Made by a program: the position numbers and the translations under genes. The notes under the pieces were generated by a model. That model was not told where the DNA came from. It saw only the letters and a list, made by a program, of their open reading frames with translations, and made no database searches. This document shows, piece by piece, positions 1 to 10,944 of a stretch of DNA of 64,000 nucleotides (position 1 is its first letter; every line of letters starts with the position of its first letter). The DNA is from Vicinamibacterales bacterium (GTDB lineage Bacteria > Acidobacteriota > Vicinamibacteria > Vicinamibacterales > UBA8438): assembly GCA_958296065.1 (NCBI GenBank), contig CATQHX010000019.1, positions 54,753-118,752 on the forward strand, in the 5' to 3' direction.

Positions 1-1140
1 GGCCACGCCGTCGACGACGAGGGCGCTGGCCACGAGCAGAAGCTGCAGCGCGTCGAAGGCGTCCGGCGGCGCGTGCGGGTCGCGCGCCGAGACGGCATAC
101 AACAGCAGGCCGAGGACGACGGCCAGAAGCAGATCGAAGCCGATCAGCACCTCCCGTTCCACGTTGATGCCGCTGCCGGTCCAGATCATGGTGCCGAGGA
201 AGGTGAGCAGCACCGCGGCGAACAGCGGGGTGAACAGGCGGGTCAGCACGGGCGCCATGTTCTCGACGACGCTCTGCTTGGCTTCGACCAGCCAGGCGCC
301 CACGATGATCGCGCCCATCGCGCCGCACGGCAGCAGCCATTGCTGCGCGAACCACTCGACGTCCGCGCCGATGGCGGCGAAGGCGCCGATGGTGAACGCG
401 GTGAGCACGCCGCCGCCCAGCGCCATCAGCACGAAGTAGATGAACAGCTCTCCGGAGAAGCGCACGAAGTCCATGCGCCCGCCGCCTTCGCGCCAGCGTC
501 CCCCGGCGTAGGCGACGCCCACCGCCAGCCACAGCGCGATCGGCAAGTGCAGCGTGGCGAGCACGGTCGTGTGGCCGTCAGGCGTGAACGGAAAGACGTT
601 GATGACGAGGGCGGCGACCGAGAACGCCAGCGCCAGACGGACGCATCCCGCCCGGTCCAGCCGCCGCTTCCAGGCGAAGTAGGCGGCGAGCAACGGGAGC
701 ACGAAGAAGCTCATGTTGCGGATGTAGAAGGGCGACAGCTCCTCATCGACGTCGACCAGTGGCGCGTAGCCCACCAGCTCCGGGAGTTTCACCGCCAGCC
801 CGGCGGCGGCCGCCAGGCCGAAGACAACGAGGACTTCGACGGACGACGCCTTTCGTTCAGCATCGGTTGCACTCTCGGGCGCCGCCACGAGCTGCTTCCA
901 CAGCCGCTCGGAATGCTCGCGGGCGAACTCGCGCGATACGGCGTCGAGGCTGCCCATCCGCTTCACCGCGACGAGGAACGCCTCGTCCGCGGCCAGGCCC
1001 GCATCGACGAGTGCCGTGACCTGGTCGCGCAGGTGGCCCTCCAGCTCCTCCACGTCGGCGGTCCGGATCGCCGGTCGGCGGCGGAGGTACGCCCGCCACT
1101 GCGCGATCTGTGCTTCGAGCGTGTCGTCGTGCTTCGCCAT
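1..1140 (-). CDS. Membrane protein with N-terminal permease-prefix domain (3' end outside window)
   Basis: The gene reads from an ATG at 1140 leftward off the window edge, so 380 residues are visible and the C-terminus is missing. The first 90 residues are a soluble helical domain (QWRAYLRRRP, a VEELEGHLRD helix, then RMGSLDAVSREFA) of the kind called permease prefix domain 1, usually found at the N-terminus of ADOP-type ABC permeases of Acidobacteriota. After it come about eight hydrophobic segments with no FtsX/MacB signature visible. It lies 31 bases downstream of a PadR-type regulator, a pairing common in that phylum. The exact function is unknown; a sensory or transport membrane protein controlled by PadR is the most that can be inferred. 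Confidence 0.75.
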   Translation of the reverse strand, partial: MAKHDDTLEAQIAQWRAYLRRRPAIRTADVEELEGHLRDQVTALVDAGLAADEAFLVAVKRMGSLDAVSREFAREHSERLWKQLVAAPESATDAERKASSVEVLVVFGLAAAAGLAVKLPELVGYAPLVDVDEELSPFYIRNMSFFVLPLLAAYFAWKRRLDRAGCVRLALAFSVAALVINVFPFTPDGHTTVLATLHLPIALWLAVGVAYAGGRWREGGGRMDFVRFSGELFIYFVLMALGGGVLTAFTIGAFAAIGADVEWFAQQWLLPCGAMGAIIVGAWLVEAKQSVVENMAPVLTRLFTPLFAAVLLTFLGTMIWTGSGINVEREVLIGFDLLLAVVLGLLLYAVSARDPHAPPDAFDALQLLLVASALVVDGVA

Positions 1141-1171
1141 GTCTTTCCGTCCTCGTCGTCGTGCCCGCCAT

Positions 1172-1522
1172 CTAGCCGAGAGCTTGCGCCGGCGTGAGCT
1201 CCCTCCAGATCCCGCGCAGCGTGGCGTCCACCGCCTGCCATTGCTCTCTCTGGGTCGTCAGATGCGCCCGCCCCGCCTTCGTGATGCGGTAGTACCGGCG
1301 CCGCCGGCCGGTTTCCGCGGTCGCCCAACTCGCCTCCACGTAGCCGAGGCGCTCCAGGCGGTGCAGCACGGGGTAGAGCATCCCGTCCGTCCACCGCAGG
1401 CGGCCGTCCGACAGCTCGCCGACCCGCTTGATGATGGCGTAGCCGTAGCTGTCTCCCTCCGCCAGGATGGCGAGAACGAGCGGCGCGGCGGAGGCGGCGA
1501 CCAGGTCCTTGCTGATGTCCAT
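1172..1522 (-). CDS. PadR-family transcriptional regulator
   Basis: This 116-residue protein starts at MDISKDLVAAS. The winged-helix core is typical of PadR: LAILAEGDSYGYAIIKRV for the first helices, then LYPVLHRLERLGYV and the wing RRRRYYRITKAGR. The ORF stays open upstream, but the ATG at 1522 gives the usual PadR N-terminus. It is transcribed leftward with the permease-prefix membrane gene 31 bases downstream, which it probably regulates together with itself. Small PadR-s1 proteins are homodimeric repressors; the ligand is unknown. Confidence 0.88.
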   Translation of the reverse strand: MDISKDLVAASAAPLVLAILAEGDSYGYAIIKRVGELSDGRLRWTDGMLYPVLHRLERLGYVEASWATAETGRRRRYYRITKAGRAHLTTQREQWQAVDATLRGIWRELTPAQALG

Positions 1523-1572
1523 CGTGTCGGGCGCCGGCGCGTACAGGGTGTCGGTTGCGCGGTTCAATTTAA

Positions 1573-1602
1573 TACATAGCACTGCAATGCATAAATGTGC
1601 AA
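1573..1602 (-). promoter_or_regulatory. Candidate promoter of the PadR/membrane protein operon
   Basis: On the minus strand TTGCAC (1602-1597) and TATGTA (1578-1573) are separated by 18 bases in a patch far more AT-rich than its surroundings, 50 bases before the PadR start codon. The patch also carries repeated TGCA and ATGCAT motifs that could serve as a PadR operator. This is a prediction by eye. Confidence 0.4.
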
Positions 1603-1681
1603 GGTAAATGCGTTCCACCGAGCCGCTCGAAGGGCTCGCCCGGGGCCAGGAACCGGATCCTGGTTCAAGGGGGGTAGCGTC

Positions 1682-1714
1682 TTGATATTCTATGTGAATA
1701 CTTAGTAGGAGTAT
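1682..1714 (+). promoter_or_regulatory. Operator/promoter and RBS of the MazEF-like pair
   Basis: Two perfect inverted repeats lie just before the antitoxin start: TATTC (1686-1690) with GAATA (1696-1700), and ATACT (1698-1702) with AGTAT (1710-1714). AGGAG at 1707-1711 is the ribosome binding site for the ATG at 1717. Overlapping dyads immediately upstream of a ribbon-helix-helix antitoxin fit autoregulation by the antitoxin-toxin complex, which is inferred. Confidence 0.45.
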
Positions 1715-1716
1715 CC

Positions 1717-1953
1717 ATGCCTGCCATCTCACTGAAGCTACCGGAGCATCTGCTCGCCGTGTCCGGCGAATGCGCCGCCGCCCTGCAACTGTCGCGCGCG
1801 GAGTACATCCGCCGGGCCGTGGAGCGCATGAACCGGGATACGCGCGCCCGCCTGCGCGCAGATCGGCTGCGGGCCGCCTCCCGTCGAGTGCGACAGGAGA
1901 GCATGCGCATCAATGCCGAGTTCGACGCCATCGAACGGGATGTCGATGCCTGA
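1717..1953 (+). CDS. Ribbon-helix-helix antitoxin (MazE/CopG-like)
   Basis: A 78-residue protein with a short beta strand (MPAISLKLPEHLL), a helix-turn-helix-like centre containing LSRAEYIRRAVERM, and a long charged C-terminal helix that would wrap the toxin. This is the organisation of RHH antitoxins. AGGAG is spaced five bases from the ATG. The last eight bases overlap the start of the PemK/MazF-like toxin gene, so the two are translationally coupled. It should neutralise the toxin and bind the dyads upstream. Confidence 0.8.
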   Translation: MPAISLKLPEHLLAVSGECAAALQLSRAEYIRRAVERMNRDTRARLRADRLRAASRRVRQESMRINAEFDAIERDVDA

Positions 1954-2308
1954 GCGCGGCGAGGTCTGGGTCGCGGACCTCAATCCGCGCAGGGGGACCG
2001 AACCGGGGAAGACCCGGCCGGTTCTGATCGTGCAGGCGCAGGCGTTGCTGGACGCCGGGCATCCGTCGACCCTCGTGGCGCCGCTCACGACCCGCCTGGT
2101 GGAGGACGCCGAGCCGCTCCGAATCAGGATTGCGGCAGCGGAGAACCTGGAACGGGACTCGGATGCCCTGATCGATCAACTTCGGGCCATCGACAACCGT
2201 CGCCTGGTGCGGGGACCGCTCGTGCACGTGGGATCGCGTCTGATGACCAGGGTGGGAGAAGCACTGCTCGAGGTCCTCGACCTCGCGTCGGGAGTCGCGC
2301 CGGCGTGA
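1946..2308 (+). CDS. PemK/MazF-family toxin endoribonuclease
   Basis: A 120-residue protein beginning MPERGEVWVADLNPRRG, the conserved MazF/PemK N-terminus, followed by GKTRPVLIVQA, the strand STLVAPLTT, and the late motif SDALIDQLRAID. The family cleaves mRNA at short sequence motifs. An ATG six bases earlier (1940) is also possible; I chose 1946 because GGGA lies five bases upstream. It overlaps the antitoxin gene and converges with the ABC permease gene at 2356. All family landmarks are intact, so the pair looks functional. Confidence 0.88.
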   Translation: MPERGEVWVADLNPRRGTEPGKTRPVLIVQAQALLDAGHPSTLVAPLTTRLVEDAEPLRIRIAAAENLERDSDALIDQLRAIDNRRLVRGPLVHVGSRLMTRVGEALLEVLDLASGVAPA

Positions 2309-2355
2309 AACTCCGAACGCACGCGCCGGCGGGCTGACCCCGCGTACAACTCCTC

Positions 2356-3726
2356 CTACGCGGCCCGGACCCAGCGAATCAGCGTCCGGAAGTCGGGCGG
2401 CTTGCCGTACATCAGCAGGCCGATCCGGAAAACCTTGGCTGCGACCCACACGGCGGCGACCACCGAGACGAGGCCGGTGCCGATCGAGAGCCACACCTCC
2501 CACCATGGCGGGGGCTGGCTCGACGCCAACCGAAGAAGCATCCCGAAGGTGTTGACAGGGGGCAGGTGGCTCACGGTGACGGCGAGCACGGAGTCGGGAT
2601 TCCGCGAAACCGCCGGCCAGAAGATCCAGGGCAGCATGACGACCAGCATCAGGGGCATCTGCAGCGACTGCGCCTCGGTCATGTCGTTGACGGCGGCGCC
2701 CACCGCGAGCATCAGCGAGCCGATGACGAAGAAGCCGATCAGAAAGAAGATCAGCAGGTAGAGGATGAGCCAGGGATCGAGCAGTCCCAGCATCGAGAAT
2801 GACGAGAGGGCCACGAGGCCGATCCCGAGATAGAGACCGATCATGAGCAGGCTGATCGCGACCGCACCAAGGAGCTTGCCGGCCATCAGCTCCATCGGCG
2901 ACACCGCCGACAGCAGCACTTCCACCACGCGCGTCGACTTCTCCTCGATGGTCGAGGTCAGCATGGTCTGGCCGCCGGCCATGATGCCCATCAGCAGGAG
3001 CGCCATGAAGGCGAAGGGCAGGATGCGGTTGAATCCGCGGACCGTCGTGCGTTCGCCGTCGGGGCTGACGGTGGTCGAGGGCTGCCGCGGCACGCGGAGC
3101 AGGGCGTCGAGCGCGGCCCGGTCGAGGGAGCGGGCCCCGACGCGCGCGTCGACGATGGCGTCCCGGACGTTGCGGTAGATGAAAGCCAGGTCCCGGTCGT
3201 CCAGACCGGGGGCCGTGTAGAGATCGTAGGCGCCGAGCTCCCCGCCGGGGGCGGCCGGCTCCACCGCGTGCCCGTGAACTACGATGAGCGCCGCGTGGGG
3301 CAGGCCGTCCGTCTGTTCGTTCAGCCAGCTCTTCGCTGCCTCGACGTCCGCGTCGGCCGGGAGCGCGGTCAGGCGGATATCGGGAGCGGGGCCGAGCGCC
3401 TCGTCCATCGACTGCCGCAGGGCGGCGTCCGCCATGTCGCCGAGCACTTCCCGTGCCCAGCCGGCGGTTCGGGCGAACTCCTCCCGGCGCCGCCGGGCGA
3501 CGGCCTCCGGTTCCAGTTCCGCGCGCAACTCCGGCAACACGACGCCGGTCGGGTCGATGACGGCGTACTCCCCTTCGATCCGGTAGGCTTGGTCGTTGAA
3601 GATCCGGGGCCCGACGATCGCCAGCAGGGCGAGAACGACCGGCAGGACGAGCAGCCCGAAGACGAAGCCCTTGGTGGCCACCGTGGCGAGGAAGTCGCGA
3701 AGCGCGACGTGCAGGATGCGCGTCAC
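2356..3726 (-). CDS. ABC-2 type exporter permease (NatB-like)
   Basis: A 456-residue membrane protein starting with GTG at 3726, which overlaps the stop of the upstream ATPase gene by four bases. One hydrophobic segment near residues 18-38 is followed by a large extracytoplasmic domain of about 190 residues, then five or six membrane segments in the C-terminal half. The stretch TSTIEEKSTRVVEVLLSAV is typical of NatB/YhaP-type ABC-2 permeases. The gene sits inside a much longer open frame that is antisense to ppdK and mutL; the overlap with the ATPase stop fixes its start. It forms an exporter with the neighbouring ATPase; the substrate is not evident. Confidence 0.85.
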   Translation of the reverse strand: MTRILHVALRDFLATVATKGFVFGLLVLPVVLALLAIVGPRIFNDQAYRIEGEYAVIDPTGVVLPELRAELEPEAVARRRREEFARTAGWAREVLGDMADAALRQSMDEALGPAPDIRLTALPADADVEAAKSWLNEQTDGLPHAALIVVHGHAVEPAAPGGELGAYDLYTAPGLDDRDLAFIYRNVRDAIVDARVGARSLDRAALDALLRVPRQPSTTVSPDGERTTVRGFNRILPFAFMALLLMGIMAGGQTMLTSTIEEKSTRVVEVLLSAVSPMELMAGKLLGAVAISLLMIGLYLGIGLVALSSFSMLGLLDPWLILYLLIFFLIGFFVIGSLMLAVGAAVNDMTEAQSLQMPLMLVVMLPWIFWPAVSRNPDSVLAVTVSHLPPVNTFGMLLRLASSQPPPWWEVWLSIGTGLVSVVAAVWVAAKVFRIGLLMYGKPPDFRTLIRWVRAA

Positions 3727-4694
3727 GCCGGTTCCCCTTCGGCGGCGTTGCGGAGCGCCACGCGCAGACGGTCCGCCTCGGCCGCACCGCCGCCGGCGAC
3801 GAGGTCGACGAACACGTCTTCGAGCCGCGGGCGGGCAAGCTCGATGCGGGCGGCCGCGGTCGCGTCCATGATCCGGCGCATTGCCGAGGCCGGATCCGTT
3901 CCCGCCGCCAGCAGGATTTCCAGACCCTGGCCATCGGGCCGAATGCGTTCGACCCCCGGTACAGAAGCCAGCCCTGTCGTGTCGGCCCCCGGATCGAGCG
4001 GCTCGAACCGGATCGAGCGTGGGTCGTAGCGGCCGCGGATGTCGTCGAGGTCGGCGTCGAGCACCTTGCGTCCCTCGTGCACCATGATGACGTGCTCGCA
4101 GATCTCCTCGGCCTGGGGCATCACGTGCGTCGAGAAGAGAACCGTGGCGCCCCGGCGGTGTTCCGCCAGGATCAGGTCGCGCAGCATGCGCATGCTGACG
4201 GGGTCGAGCCCGCTGAACGGCTCGTCGAGGATCAGCAGGTCCGGTGCGTGGATCGTGGCCGCGACGAACTGCACCTTCTGCGACATGCCCTTCGACAGCT
4301 CGTCGCAGCGCTTCGACTCGACGCCGCCCAGTCCGACCCGCTCCAGCGCCCCGGCGATCCGCCGGTCGAGGTCCGGGCCGTCGGCTCCCTTCAGCCGCGC
4401 GAGGTAGCGCAGGAACGGCCGGACCTTCATCCGCTTGTAGAGTCCCCGCTCCTCCGGCAGGTACCCGATGCGGTCCTTCGCCTCCAAGGCGGACGAATGG
4501 CCGAGGATCGAGATCTCGCCGGCGTCCGGGAGCAGAATCGACATGATCATCCGGATCGCGGTCGTCTTCCCGGCTCCGTTCGGTCCGATGAAGCCGTAGA
4601 GCCCGCCGCGCGGGACCTCCAGGTGCAGGTCGTCGACGGCGGTCATCCGCCCGAAGGTCTTCGTGACGGCGGTCATCCGGATGGCGGGATCCAT
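3723..4694 (-). CDS. ABC transporter ATP-binding protein (NatA-like)
   Basis: A 323-residue ATPase from an ATG at 4694 (MDPAIRMTAVTKTFG). Walker A is GPNGAGKTTAIRM, the signature motif is LSKGMSQKVQF, and Walker B is DLLILDEPFSGLDPV. A C-terminal DUF4162-like domain follows (FEPLDPGADTTGLASV onward), as in NatA/CcmA-type export ATPases. The LSKGMSQK form rather than LSGGQ is usual for this subfamily. It is translationally coupled by a four-base overlap to the NatB-like permease. Confidence 0.9.
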   Translation of the reverse strand: MDPAIRMTAVTKTFGRMTAVDDLHLEVPRGGLYGFIGPNGAGKTTAIRMIMSILLPDAGEISILGHSSALEAKDRIGYLPEERGLYKRMKVRPFLRYLARLKGADGPDLDRRIAGALERVGLGGVESKRCDELSKGMSQKVQFVAATIHAPDLLILDEPFSGLDPVSMRMLRDLILAEHRRGATVLFSTHVMPQAEEICEHVIMVHEGRKVLDADLDDIRGRYDPRSIRFEPLDPGADTTGLASVPGVERIRPDGQGLEILLAAGTDPASAMRRIMDATAAARIELARPRLEDVFVDLVAGGGAAEADRLRVALRNAAEGEPA

Positions 4695-4884
4695 GTCTTG
4701 ATGTTGAGACGTCCGATCGTCCCGCGTGGTTCGATGAGCCGCCTCCACCCCCCTGGCGCACGGCGCGGAGCGCCACGGGGCGGGACCGTGCACGGATGCT
4801 CGCGACAGACACGCTAGAATAGCCGCGCGGATCGCCGCATCCACCTGTTCCATAAGAGTATCGACGGAGAATCGGACCATACGC

Positions 4885-7665
<2,781 letters not shown>

Positions 7666-7674
7666 CAGCGCGGC

Positions 7675-9555
7675 ATGGCCAGGATCAACCGGCTGCCGCC
7701 CGGGCTTGCCAACCAGATCGCGGCCGGCGAGGTCGTGGAACGTCCCGCCGCGGCGGTGAAGGAGCTCGTCGAGAACGCCCTCGATGCCGGCGCCGTGCGT
7801 GTCGCAGTGACGCTGGAGTTGGGCGGCAAGCGGCTGATCCGCGTCGAGGACGACGGCGAGGGGATGACCCCTGCCGATGCCGAGGTGGCGGTCGAGCGTC
7901 ACGCGACCAGCAAGATCGAAAACCTGGAAGATCTCGCCGCGATCGCCACCCTCGGCTTCCGGGGCGAGGCGCTGCCCAGCATCGCCTCGGTCTCGCATCT
8001 GCGGCTGCGCACACGCATCCGCGGCGCGTCGAGCGGCGTGGAGGTGGCGGTCGACGGTGGGGAACCGGCGCGGGCGACCGTGGCGGGGCTGCCGGTGGGC
8101 ACCACCGTCGAGGTGCGCGATCTCTTCTACAACGTGCCGGCCCGGCGCAAGTTCCTCAAGTCGGACGGGGCCGAGGCCGGTCACGTCTCGCGCACGCTGA
8201 CGCAGATCGCCCTTGCCTACCCCGGGGTGGGCTTCCGGGTGCGCAGCGGTCCGCGCACGCTCTTCGACTATCCCCCGGTGGCGGCCTTCGCCGATCGGTT
8301 CTTTCAGATTTACGGGGACCGGCCGGGGCTGGTCGAGGTGCGGAAAGAGGCGGCGGGGATGCGCCTGTCCGGGCTCGCTGCCGCGTTGGCCGCCGACGGG
8401 CCGGTCCGCGGTCCGCAGCACCTGTTCGTGAACCGCCGCGCGGTGAAGGACCGCACCATCCTGCACGCGGTGAACGAGGCGTACAGCGCTGCCACCATCA
8501 AGCCGCGCAGCCCCGAGGTGCACCTGTTCCTGGAGCTGCCTCACGACCGGGTCGACGTGAACGTGCACCCCACCAAGGCGGAGGTCCGGTTCCTGGAGCA
8601 GTCGCTGGTGCACAAGGTGGTGCGGCGCGGGCTGGCCGATGCGCTGGGGCAGGAGGCGGTGCCGGAGGTAACGCTCTCCGCGCCGCGAGGGGCGCCGCCG
8701 GTAGAGCCGCGAGTCCATGCGATTCCCGGCATCGTGGCCGGAATGGGCGCGGCGAGCCGCTGGGGGCCGGTGACGGAGGTCTTTCGGCGGCGGGAGGGCG
8801 AGACCGGCCGGGGCGGCGCGGTTCGCGACCGGCCGGCAGGGGCTGAGGGTGCGTCGGTTCCGCATCCGTCTACCGAGGCCGGCGTCCCCTGGGATCTGGT
8901 ACGGCCGGAGGGGGCCGCCGGCGCGGTGCCCGACTCGAGCGAGACACCGGGCGCAGCGGACTCGACGGGCGGCGGCCCGGCGCCGCTGATTCCCCTGGGC
9001 CAGTTCCGCGACACGTTCATCATTGCCGTCGACAACGATGGGGTGGTGATCATCGACCAGCACGTCGCGCACGAGCGGATCCTGTACGAGCAGGTCACGG
9101 ACCGGTTGACGCGCGGATCGCTGGAATCGCAGCGCCTGCTGGAGCCTCTGCTGATCGCTCTGCCGGACGGCGCTCGCGACGCCCTGGCCGCGCATGCGGA
9201 GGACCTGGTCCGGCTCGGTTTCGAGGTCGAGCCGTTCGGCGGCGACAGCGTCCGCGTGGCGGCAGTCCCGGCGCTGATGGGACGCGCGGAGTGCGAGAGC
9301 GCCGTCCGCGCCATGGCCGAGGACCTCGAGGGCCTCGACCAGGGGGCGGTCGTCGGCGACGCGATAGGGCGGATTGCCGCCAGCACGGCCTGCCACGCCG
9401 CCGTCAAGGCAAACGACCGCCTGACGATGGAGAAGATGACCTGGCTACTGCAGGAACTGCGGCGCACAGCCTACTCGACCGTCTGTCCACATGGTCGACC
9501 GGTCTTGCTGCGGCTGACACGGCAGGAGCTCGAGAAGCGCTTCGAGCGGACGTAG
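7675..9555 (+). CDS. mutL: DNA mismatch repair protein MutL
   Basis: A 626-residue protein. The N-terminal GHKL ATPase domain shows IAAGEVVERPAAAVKELVEN, the lid DDGEGM and GFRGEALPSI. A proline/glycine-rich linker runs from about residue 340 to 440. The C-terminal dimerisation domain contains DQHVAHERILYE, a TACHAAVKAN motif and CPHGRP, the metal-binding set of MutL proteins with latent endonuclease activity. It begins nine bases after ppdK, so co-transcription is likely. Confidence 0.96.
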   Translation: MARINRLPPGLANQIAAGEVVERPAAAVKELVENALDAGAVRVAVTLELGGKRLIRVEDDGEGMTPADAEVAVERHATSKIENLEDLAAIATLGFRGEALPSIASVSHLRLRTRIRGASSGVEVAVDGGEPARATVAGLPVGTTVEVRDLFYNVPARRKFLKSDGAEAGHVSRTLTQIALAYPGVGFRVRSGPRTLFDYPPVAAFADRFFQIYGDRPGLVEVRKEAAGMRLSGLAAALAADGPVRGPQHLFVNRRAVKDRTILHAVNEAYSAATIKPRSPEVHLFLELPHDRVDVNVHPTKAEVRFLEQSLVHKVVRRGLADALGQEAVPEVTLSAPRGAPPVEPRVHAIPGIVAGMGAASRWGPVTEVFRRREGETGRGGAVRDRPAGAEGASVPHPSTEAGVPWDLVRPEGAAGAVPDSSETPGAADSTGGGPAPLIPLGQFRDTFIIAVDNDGVVIIDQHVAHERILYEQVTDRLTRGSLESQRLLEPLLIALPDGARDALAAHAEDLVRLGFEVEPFGGDSVRVAAVPALMGRAECESAVRAMAEDLEGLDQGAVVGDAIGRIAASTACHAAVKANDRLTMEKMTWLLQELRRTAYSTVCPHGRPVLLRLTRQELEKRFERT

Positions 9556-9581
9556 CTGCGCACACCTTCGACAGCGCCCGC

Positions 9582-9611
9582 TTGACATATGGCAAGCACA
9601 GGAATCAGAAT
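9582..9611 (+). promoter_or_regulatory. Candidate promoter of the RiPP precursor gene
   Basis: A perfect TTGACA at 9582-9587 and CAGAAT at 9606-9611 (four of six matches to the -10 consensus) are separated by 18 bases, in the 98-base gap after mutL. An ideal Shine-Dalgarno AAGGAGG lies before the precursor ATG at 9654. The precursor could therefore be transcribed independently of mutL. Confidence 0.5.
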
Positions 9612-9653
9612 TCGTGTGCGCCCGTATGCGCAGCAAGCCAAGGAGGAAACAGT

Positions 9654-9929
9654 ATGTCGTCGCCCGCAGAAACGGCCCTGCAGACCGCGGAAGAGATGCG
9701 TCGTCGCCTGACGGAGAGAGCCGCCGAGGACGAAGCCTTTCGGCAGCAACTGCTTGCCGATCCCAAGCGCGTCATCGGTCAGGAATTCGGGATCGAGATT
9801 CCGGAGGCTATCAACATCCACATCCATCAGAGCACCAAGAACAACTTTCATCTGGCGTTGCCGGTCAGTCCCGAGCTGGACGAGGAACAGCTCGAGCAGA
9901 TTGCCGGTGGTCTCTGTTGCTGCGGATGA
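9654..9929 (+). CDS. NHLP-type RiPP precursor peptide with core LCCCG
   Basis: A 91-residue peptide preceded by AAGGAGGAAACAGT. Its leader is clearly of the nitrile-hydratase-alpha-like family (NHLP): an Arg/Glu-rich helix, the block DEAFRQQLLADPKRVIGQEF, then GIEIPEAINIHIHQST, LALPVSPELDEEQLEQIAGG. A C39 peptidase would be expected to cut after the double glycine, leaving the pentapeptide LCCCG. Three adjacent cysteines are ideal substrates for the cyclodehydratase encoded at 12061-14385, which would give up to three contiguous thiazoline/thiazole rings. NHLP cores are usually longer, so this core is unusually small. The gene lies beside a methyltransferase and opposite the rest of the cluster. 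Confidence 0.92.
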   Translation: MSSPAETALQTAEEMRRRLTERAAEDEAFRQQLLADPKRVIGQEFGIEIPEAINIHIHQSTKNNFHLALPVSPELDEEQLEQIAGGLCCCG

Positions 9930-9982
9930 GACCCCTTCCTTACCACCCGCGCGCAAGTCTTCCCAGTGCGTCTCGATTGCTT

Positions 9983-10021
9983 CGGCCGGCCCTGGCCCGT
10001 TGAAGCGGCCAGGGCCGGCCG
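9983..10021. promoter_or_regulatory. Strong RNA hairpin between precursor and methyltransferase genes
   Basis: CGGCCGGCCCTGGCC (9983-9997) pairs perfectly with GGCCAGGGCCGGCCG (10007-10021) around a nine-base loop, a 15-bp all-G/C-rich stem. No T-run follows, so it is not a textbook intrinsic terminator. It sits 53 bases after the precursor stop and 56 before the methyltransferase start. It could stabilise the 3' end of the precursor mRNA or attenuate read-through. Confidence 0.6.
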
Positions 10022-10077
10022 CGACGGCCGCAGGCGCCCGTCCCTCCGATCTTCCCGACATGGGTGGTGAACGGGGA

Positions 10078-10926
10078 ATGCCCGAGGTGGTCACGTCGGT
10101 CGCCGCCCACTATGAGGCGCTGACCGACTTCATGCTGCAGCACGGAGCGGGGGAGCTGCTGGCGTGGCATTTCGGGCTTTGGGGACCGGATGCCGAATCC
10201 GGGCCGGACGCCTTGCGGCGCTCGAACCACGCCCTGGTCGAGGGGTGCGACCTCGGTCCGGGGCGGCGGGTGCTGGACGCCGGCTGCGGCGTGGGCGGAA
10301 CCGCGATTGCGTTGGCGGAGACCTGCGGCGTGCACGTAACCGGACTGACGAACTGCGAGCCCCATGTCGCGGTGGCGACGGAACAGGCGCGTCGGCGCGA
10401 AGTCGGTCACCTCGTCGATTTCCGTTACGGCGACTTCATGAACCTGCCCTTCCCCGAGGCTTGTTTCGACGCCGTGCTCAACCACGAATCGTTCTGCTAC
10501 GCGGCGGACAAGCCGGCCTACCTTCGGGGCGTCTATCGCGTGCTCAAGCCTGGAGGACGCTGGCAGGCCCTGGAGGGCCTGCTGAGCGGTGCGGCAATGT
10601 CCGAGGTTGACGAAGGGACGCACGCTCGAGCGCAATGGGGCTGGCGCATGCCGCCTCTGGCGCCGTGGCGCGAAGTGCTCGCCGTTGTGGAAGAGGCAGG
10701 GTTCGAGCGAGTACAACGGCAGGACCTGACACCGCTCGTGAAGCCGTACGTGGAAAGAGTCCGGAAGTACTGGTCCTGGTTCTCGTTGTTCTCCCCTCCT
10801 CCCCGGGGTCCGGAACGGGCCTATCACGAGTTCATGGAGGGGGCCGTTGCCTTCGAGAAAGGACTGCGGGAAGGCGTGTTCACCTACGACCTGGTCTCGG
10901 GAGCGAGGCCGGGTCGGGCGTCTTGA
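10078..10926 (+). CDS. SAM-dependent methyltransferase of the RiPP cluster
   Basis: A class I methyltransferase of about 282 residues. Motif I is VLDAGCGVGGTAIALAE, followed by VTGLTNCEPHV, FRYGDFMNLPFPEACFDAV and the post-core VYRVLKPGGRW, as in the UbiE/tocopherol/sarcosine methyltransferase group. The start is uncertain: ATG 10078 (MPEVVTSVAAHYEALTDF) is used here, with an in-frame ATG at 10060. It is on the same strand as the precursor, after a strong hairpin, and its stop lies 18 bases from the stop of the convergent RiPP operon. Location suggests it methylates the RiPP product or a prenyl-like substituent; the target is not visible in the sequence. Confidence 0.85.
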   Translation: MPEVVTSVAAHYEALTDFMLQHGAGELLAWHFGLWGPDAESGPDALRRSNHALVEGCDLGPGRRVLDAGCGVGGTAIALAETCGVHVTGLTNCEPHVAVATEQARRREVGHLVDFRYGDFMNLPFPEACFDAVLNHESFCYAADKPAYLRGVYRVLKPGGRWQALEGLLSGAAMSEVDEGTHARAQWGWRMPPLAPWREVLAVVEEAGFERVQRQDLTPLVKPYVERVRKYWSWFSLFSPPPRGPERAYHEFMEGAVAFEKGLREGVFTYDLVSGARPGRAS

Positions 10927-10944
10927 AGCGCAGGACTCGGGTGT

